From Bactrocera neohumeralis (lineage: Eukaryota; Arthropoda; Insecta; Diptera; Tephritidae), in assembly GCF_024586455.1 (NCBI RefSeq), contig NC_065921.1:27463135-27527134 (forward strand): DNA of 64,000 nucleotides, written 5' to 3'. Below are positions 58,701-64,000 of the stretch, piece after piece. The notes beneath the pieces were generated by a model, which searched no databases, was not told where the DNA came from, and was given only the letters and a program-made list of their open reading frames with translations. The stretch's first letter is position 1. Each line of letters opens with the position of its first letter. A program made the position numbers and the translations under genes.

Positions 58701-60880
58701 ATGGGTTTCCTCGGGTAAAAAACAGCCTTTTTGGATTTTTGGCAGACATTTTTACAAAAAAATTATCATTCATTTGATTTTAGTGAAAATTTCCCGAAAT
58801 TTTTTTCAACTAGTTCGTCCTTAGTCCAAGTCTTTAAGAATTGTATCCGAAAGACCTGTGTAAAATTTCATGAAAATCGATTGAGTAGTTCTCGAGAAAT
58901 CTTGCCAACCGACTTTAAAAACACAGTTTCGAGAAAAACGCGTTTAAAGACGGCGCACTTAGCTTGGCTAGCCTAGAGCGCACAAGTGCTCCGAAACTAT
59001 TACTCGGATCAAGTTGAAAATTGAGGAGCATATTCTAGAGGTGTTGTAGAATTAATTAAGACAATAAAAAATCGATTTTTTTGGAACCCGTAAACCAATG
59101 TAACCCCTTAACCCTTTGGATAATAAGCTAACCGATCAAAATCAGAATATAAATCTCCGCTTCAGGCCGCTATCTCCGCACCTTGTAACAGTTGCCCTAT
59201 ATGAACCCCATGGTTATCTATGCTATCACGCGAAGTTTGACACAAGTCCTTATGGGAGCTTTTGTGCAGAGCCAGTTTCGGGCATAAAGGTGTGCATATC
59301 AACTGAATCTGTACGGCCAAAAATATGGCGATGTGCATTATAAGTACTTGACCTGCCAGGGTTTTAACGAAACGGTGATGAGAACAGCATTAGCCTGCCG
59401 GTAATTTCGGCCAGATGTCACACTTACCTACTGAGGTCACGGAATTCAGCTCTTACCAGCCTTTTGTTGTAACTAATACGTTTCAGGTTTCCACTACACC
59501 TATACCCGGAGTTTTAGCCGACGTCTGTACACGTTTAGTGCTGGTCGCTTGTCACTTCGTTGCCTCGGTCTCGTGGGTACGGTCTCCCTTTGTGCAACCT
59601 CGATGCGGGCTGGTGGACGCTTATTTAAAGGCGGCATCTGTTCGCAGCCTCGCCAGAGTTTCATTGGGCACATGAGCTTTTTCAGCCAAGCCCGGGGACT
59701 GCGCATTACTATTCGCAGCTAACCTACTTAACATAGTGCGTCCATTATCTCCTAACTGTGACCCCGCTAGTAACCAGTGAAAATAATTGGTCACATGACC
59801 TATGTCATAAGTTGATTTAAGCCCAAAAATTTTAAAACTCGGTTCACAAGTTGGTCCGATATCTCGATATATTGCACATGCTTTATTTCTTACAAATCCT
59901 GTAGGTCTCAAAGGTTCGGTTACGCCCGAAGCAAGCACGCCCATAACTCTTCCTTTTAATTATATTTCCGAAGTAGTTGTATAATATTATTGCACACACA
60001 CGCGCATACAGATACAAATGAAGAAGTGTGTATATGTATTTGTTTGGCCTCCATAGGTGCGCAGCGCCCAAAACGCCTCCCGGCGTGCCGTGGAATATTC
60101 GCAATAATATTTATTCAGCAGTCATACCATACAATGTTGTTGATTTATTTTTCTTGTTGTTGTTGTGTTGGTATCGCTTTTGCTTACTACTAATTCACTA
60201 TAATTTCATACTTGATATGTTATGATTGTTTGCTGTACAACAAATAATTGCTATTCGCTATTGTTGTTGCTCACATTATTGTCGCTATGCCGTTTACTAT
60301 TCTATTTATTGTTGTTGTTGTTGCTGCGTTTGACTCTATTTAGCCGCGCGCTATTGGTCTTTCGCGTCTATTGGCATTTCTGCTAGTTGTTTATAGTCCA
60401 TAAAAAAGTGAAATATTTTAATTGCCTCTCCATGTTTAGTATATACATATAAGGCTGTGTGTGTGTGAGTTGGGAGTAATGTAAACACCCGAGCATGTGT
60501 GTATTTGCGCATAAATTGCATGGCCAAAGCAAAAGGCGTTTGAGCATTTGTTAGCATCGCATTGCTACGCTTGAAACGCTTTTACTGGCAGCGTGTTCGT
60601 GCATGTATGTATATGTGTATGTGTGAGTGTGTGTATGCACATTTGTATGAGCTTTGTGATAAATTGAAGTGAGAATTTTATAACGCCAAAAAAGCAGCCA
60701 ATAGAATTAACAGCTTCACAAATTGCCAATGCCACTTATAAGTGGTTGTTGTTGTTGTTGTTGTTATTTGCATTAAAAAAAGATAAGAGCTTCAATTTTT
60801 ATAATAGAAATTAGTATTTCATAAATTGCTATTAGTGAAATTATTTTTGATGGTGCAACTTAAAGGAATTTTTGCATTTA
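58700..60880. other. Non-coding; repeats of unknown type and simple repeats
   Basis: 58700-59950 has even composition and may hold old transposon sequence, but I recognise no domain. 59990-60780 has (tg)n, (gtt)n (60305-60325, 60744-60768) and tatgtatg tracts. No gene was seen. Confidence 0.4.
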
Positions 60881-62460
60881 TAGAGAGTGTTTTAATAGAA
60901 CAAATTACAAAATTAAAAAAATTAAAGTTTTTAAATTAGGAAAATTAAAATTTTTTAATTAAAAAAAATAAATTAAAAAAAAAATTAAATTAAAAATTTA
61001 AATACAAATATAAATAATTTTAATTTAATTAAAAAAATTAATTCTTAATTTAAAAAAAATGTTTATTAATTTAATTAATTAAAAAAATTAATTGTTAATT
61101 TCAAAAAAAAATAATTTTTTGGTATAAATTATAATTAAAAAAAAACAAAATTTTAAAACCCTAATTAAATTTTTAATTTAATTTTTTTTAATAAAATTTT
61201 TAATTTTCTTATTTTAATTTATGTTTAATTAAGTTAATTAAAATAAATAAATTTTTTGGTATCAATTAAAAGTTTTGTAAAAAAAAGGAATTTTATAACT
61301 TTATTTAAAAAGTTTATTATAAAAGAAAGGCAATTGTTTTTTTATTCAATTAAAATTTATTTAATTTTAAATTTAATTAATTAAAAAAATTAATTGTTAA
61401 TTTAAAAAAATGCTTCTTAATAATTTTACATTTATTTAAAATAAAATTAATTTTTTGGTATAAATTATAATTAAAAATAAACAAAATTTTAAAACCCTAA
61501 TTAAATTTTTAATTAAATAAAAAAAAAAAAATTGTATTTTTCCTAATTTAATTTATTTTAAATTTAATTAATAAAAAAAGTAATACTTTGGTATAAATTA
61601 TAATTTTTGTAAAAAAAAAGAATTTTAAAACCTTAATTAAAAAGTTTATGCTATAAGAAAGGAAATTATTTTTTTATTTAATTAAAATTTATTTAAATTT
61701 AAATTTAATTAATTTAAAAAATGAATTGTTAATTTAAAAAGATGCTTATTAATTTTACATTTATTTAATTAAAAAAATTAATTTTTTGGTATAAATTAAA
61801 TTAAAAAAAAAACAAAATTTTAAAACCCTAATTTGAATTTTTAATTAAATTTTTTTTAAATAAAAATTTTTAATTTTCTTAATTTAATTTATTTTAAATT
61901 TAATTATTAAAAAAAAATAATATTTTGGTATAAGTTATAATTTTTGTAAAAAAAAGAATTTTAAAACCTTAATTAAAAAGTTATGCTATAAAAATTATTT
62001 CTTTGCTTTAATTAAAAAAAATTTAAATTTAAATTTTAAAAAAATTAATCCTATAAATTAATTAATTAAAAAAATTAAAATTTTAAAAAAAAGGAAAATT
62101 TTAAAACCTTAATTAATTTTTTAATTAAATTTTTTTTAAATAAAAATTTTTAATTTTCCTAATTTAATTTATTTTAAATTTTATTAATAAAAAAATAATA
62201 TTTTGTTATAAATTATAGTTTTTGTAAAAAACAAAAGTTTATGCTATAAGCAAGGGAATTATTTTTTTATTCAATTAAAATTTATTTAATTTTTTTTCAT
62301 TAACAAATTTAATTAAAATTTTAAGCAGTAAAAAAATAATTACTAATTAAAAATTTAATTATTATTAAAGGTAATAAATTAAAAATCTTAATTAATAAAA
62401 AAAATTTATGTTTTGGTATAAATTATAATTTTTGTTACAAAAAAACAAAATTTTAAAACC
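60880..62460. repeat. AT-rich higher-order tandem repeat, ~335-bp period
   Basis: The phrase ttttggtataaattata recurs at about 61121, 61258, 61457, 61590, 61798, 61927, 62205 and 62415. Spacings alternate near 135 and 200 bp, so alternate copies are 332-341 bp apart until the last units. Two half-unit types differ after the phrase (aattaaaa...aaaccctaatt against atttttgtaaaa...aaaccttaatt). The block is over 85 percent A+T by eye and ends directly before a mariner remnant. Confidence 0.75.
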
Positions 62461-62544
62461 TTGATTCCTTCTATCTTAAGGGGGAAGACTCCTGTAAATA
62501 CTCAACTTTCTCTTGGACTAAATTTGAGAGCAAAGTCAGTATTG

Positions 62545-63690
62545 AACAATAACAAGTCCCCGGCCTACCATAGTAAAATACATTTCTTTGGCAAAATTCG
62601 TTTGTTTGTTCAATATAGTTGCCTTTAAGGGTGGTACACCGATTATAGCTACCCTTCAACTTTTCGATACCATTTTTGTAGTAAGAATTGTACTTTGCTT
62701 TAAAATAGGCTTCAATTTCGGCGATCACTTCTTCATTCGATGAAAATTTCTTCGCAGCGAACATTTTTCTGAGCTCTGAGAACAGGAAATGCCTGATGGA
62801 GAATATGGGCGGAAACATTTCGAAGCCCAATTCTTCGATTTTAACCATTGTTTTCACTGACTTGTAACGTCAGTGCATTGTCTTGGGACAAACAGCGCTT
62901 TCTTTTTGGTCAAATGCGACCGATTTTCGATGTCCTTCAAAAGTTTCAATAACGCTATGGAATAGCCGCTGTTTCTGACTTTCTTTTTCAAGGTAGTCAA
63001 CAAAAATTATTCAATGGCATCTCAAAATACAAACACCGTAACATTTCCAGCCGACTGTTTCGTTTTCGTCTGCATCTGGATTGGATTCATCGTTTGTAGT
63101 CTATTTGAAAGACTGTCCATTAGGACTTGGAATGGAATGATGGAATCACGTTTCATTCATTGTTATTTATCGATGCAAAAAATCGTGTTTATTACGATTT
63201 AATCTCTCCAAACATATCTTCGAATCCTCAACTCGTGGTTATTTTTGGTGAAAAGTGAGCTCGCGCAGCACCGACTTTGCACAGAGCTTTCTCATACCCA
63301 AATATATGCGAATGATATGATGTACACGTTCAGTTGATTTCTTTAGAGTGCCTGCTATTTTCCTTAATTTCAATTTACGATCATCCAATATCATTTTGGG
63401 GATATTTTGATGTTTTCCGTCGGTAACAACCTCTTTTGGGCGTCCACTGCGTTCATCTTCTACGGTGCTCATTTCGCCACGTCCAAACTTGGCATACCAA
63501 TCTTTGAGGGTAGACTTTCCTTTTTGGATCGAATAAAAAATCTAAGTGTGGCATTCCAAAAACGGTCAAAAGTGGGGGTAAAACTAAACTATTTTTTAAA
63601 ACACCGCCGTTTTGTGAATTTTCAGTTTTTTTATCGCAGACCACTGTACGACATTTTTTTGGGTTTCATACACTGAGAAAACCGAAATCG
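62545..63690 (-). mobile_element. mariner copy (Mos1/mauritiana-like)
   Basis: The left end acaagtccccggcctaccat (62551) matches the family. The minus strand 62857-62471 reads the C-terminus (ELGFEMFPPIFSIRHFLFSE, LRKMFAAKKFSSNEEVIAEI, EAYFKAKYNSYYKNGIEKLK), with the PPYSPDLAPSDFFLF box altered. 63472-63239 reads the N-terminal HTH linker (VEDERSGRPKEVVTDGKHQN) through YLGMRKLCAKSVLRELTF. Several frameshifts show that it is inactive. Confidence 0.8.
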
Positions 63691-64000
63691 TTGCCGCAGT
63701 GTATCACGTTTTTGTTGGCACCGTCGAAGATCGCGTGAAACTCGAAAAGTGTTTAATTTTCTCTACAAATTTTTCCCCAAAAAATGCACCATAACGATGG
63801 GTGAGAATCTGGAGCTGAATCTTAGCTGAAGCAATACATTGATTGTCTAAGATTTATTTGACAATAAATATGAAAGCTTCTTACTTCCGACTACTTCATA
63901 AAGTATGTATGTATGTATGTATTTATAAGTATGCATATTCTTCGCACACCCACAATAAAAAATTGTTGTAATTTATATTCTCAATTCCGAGTAGCTTGCT
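63690..64000. other. Non-coding, nothing recognised
   Basis: Short stretch with a tatgtatgtatgtatg tract at 63904-63922. No gene was seen before the window ends. Confidence 0.4.

Overview
The window is nuclear DNA of a higher dipteran fly, most likely a tephritid fruit fly. The supporting facts are intron-containing genes that match Drosophila proteins closely (san/Naa50, eEFSec, a TM2D1/biscotti-type protein, a Gr-family receptor), short introns, abundant catacatacatatgtatgta microsatellites and a very heavy load of mariner and non-LTR elements. The tephritid assignment is inference from repeat style. No prokaryotic, viral or organellar sequence was recognised.

Layout. About 1-2 kb is transposon debris. 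A compact block of six genes follows at 2.1-14.5 kb: a cGAS-like receptor (cGLR/Mab-21 fold) with an intact catalytic motif (2109-5510, +); a tandem paralogue that has lost catalytic residues (6780-8029, +); a gustatory receptor with damage in its last exons (8403-9835, -); san (10290-11006, -); eEFSec (11490-13174, +, divergent from san); and a TM2D1-like gene (13804-14471, +). I rebuilt exon structures from splice sites, reading frame and family conservation. All assembled models except the receptor give uninterrupted proteins of the expected length (374, 372, 186, 523 and 178 aa).

From 15.6 to 47.8 kb I see no host coding gene. This stretch is a graveyard of non-LTR retrotransposons (jockey/LOA-like and RTE-like RT, endonuclease and RNase H pieces), at least five mariner/Tc1 lineages, and a dispersed hairpin-ended repeat whose 154-bp internal module has expanded to about nine copies at 31.3-32.6 kb.

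From 47.8 kb the character changes. Two GC-richer islands with few transposons (47.9-50.4 kb and 55.7-57.0 kb) each end in a strong splice donor. They look like alternative first exons of a large + strand gene that runs out of the window. Between and after them lie AT-rich introns, more mariners, a 45-50-bp tandem repeat and a ~335-bp AT-rich higher-order repeat at 60.9-62.5 kb.

Functionally, the most interesting unit is the cGLR pair: one copy looks competent for nucleic-acid-triggered cyclic-dinucleotide synthesis, and next to it is an apparent pseudoenzyme of the same exon structure. The eEFSec gene indicates that this lineage has kept at least this selenocysteine-decoding factor.
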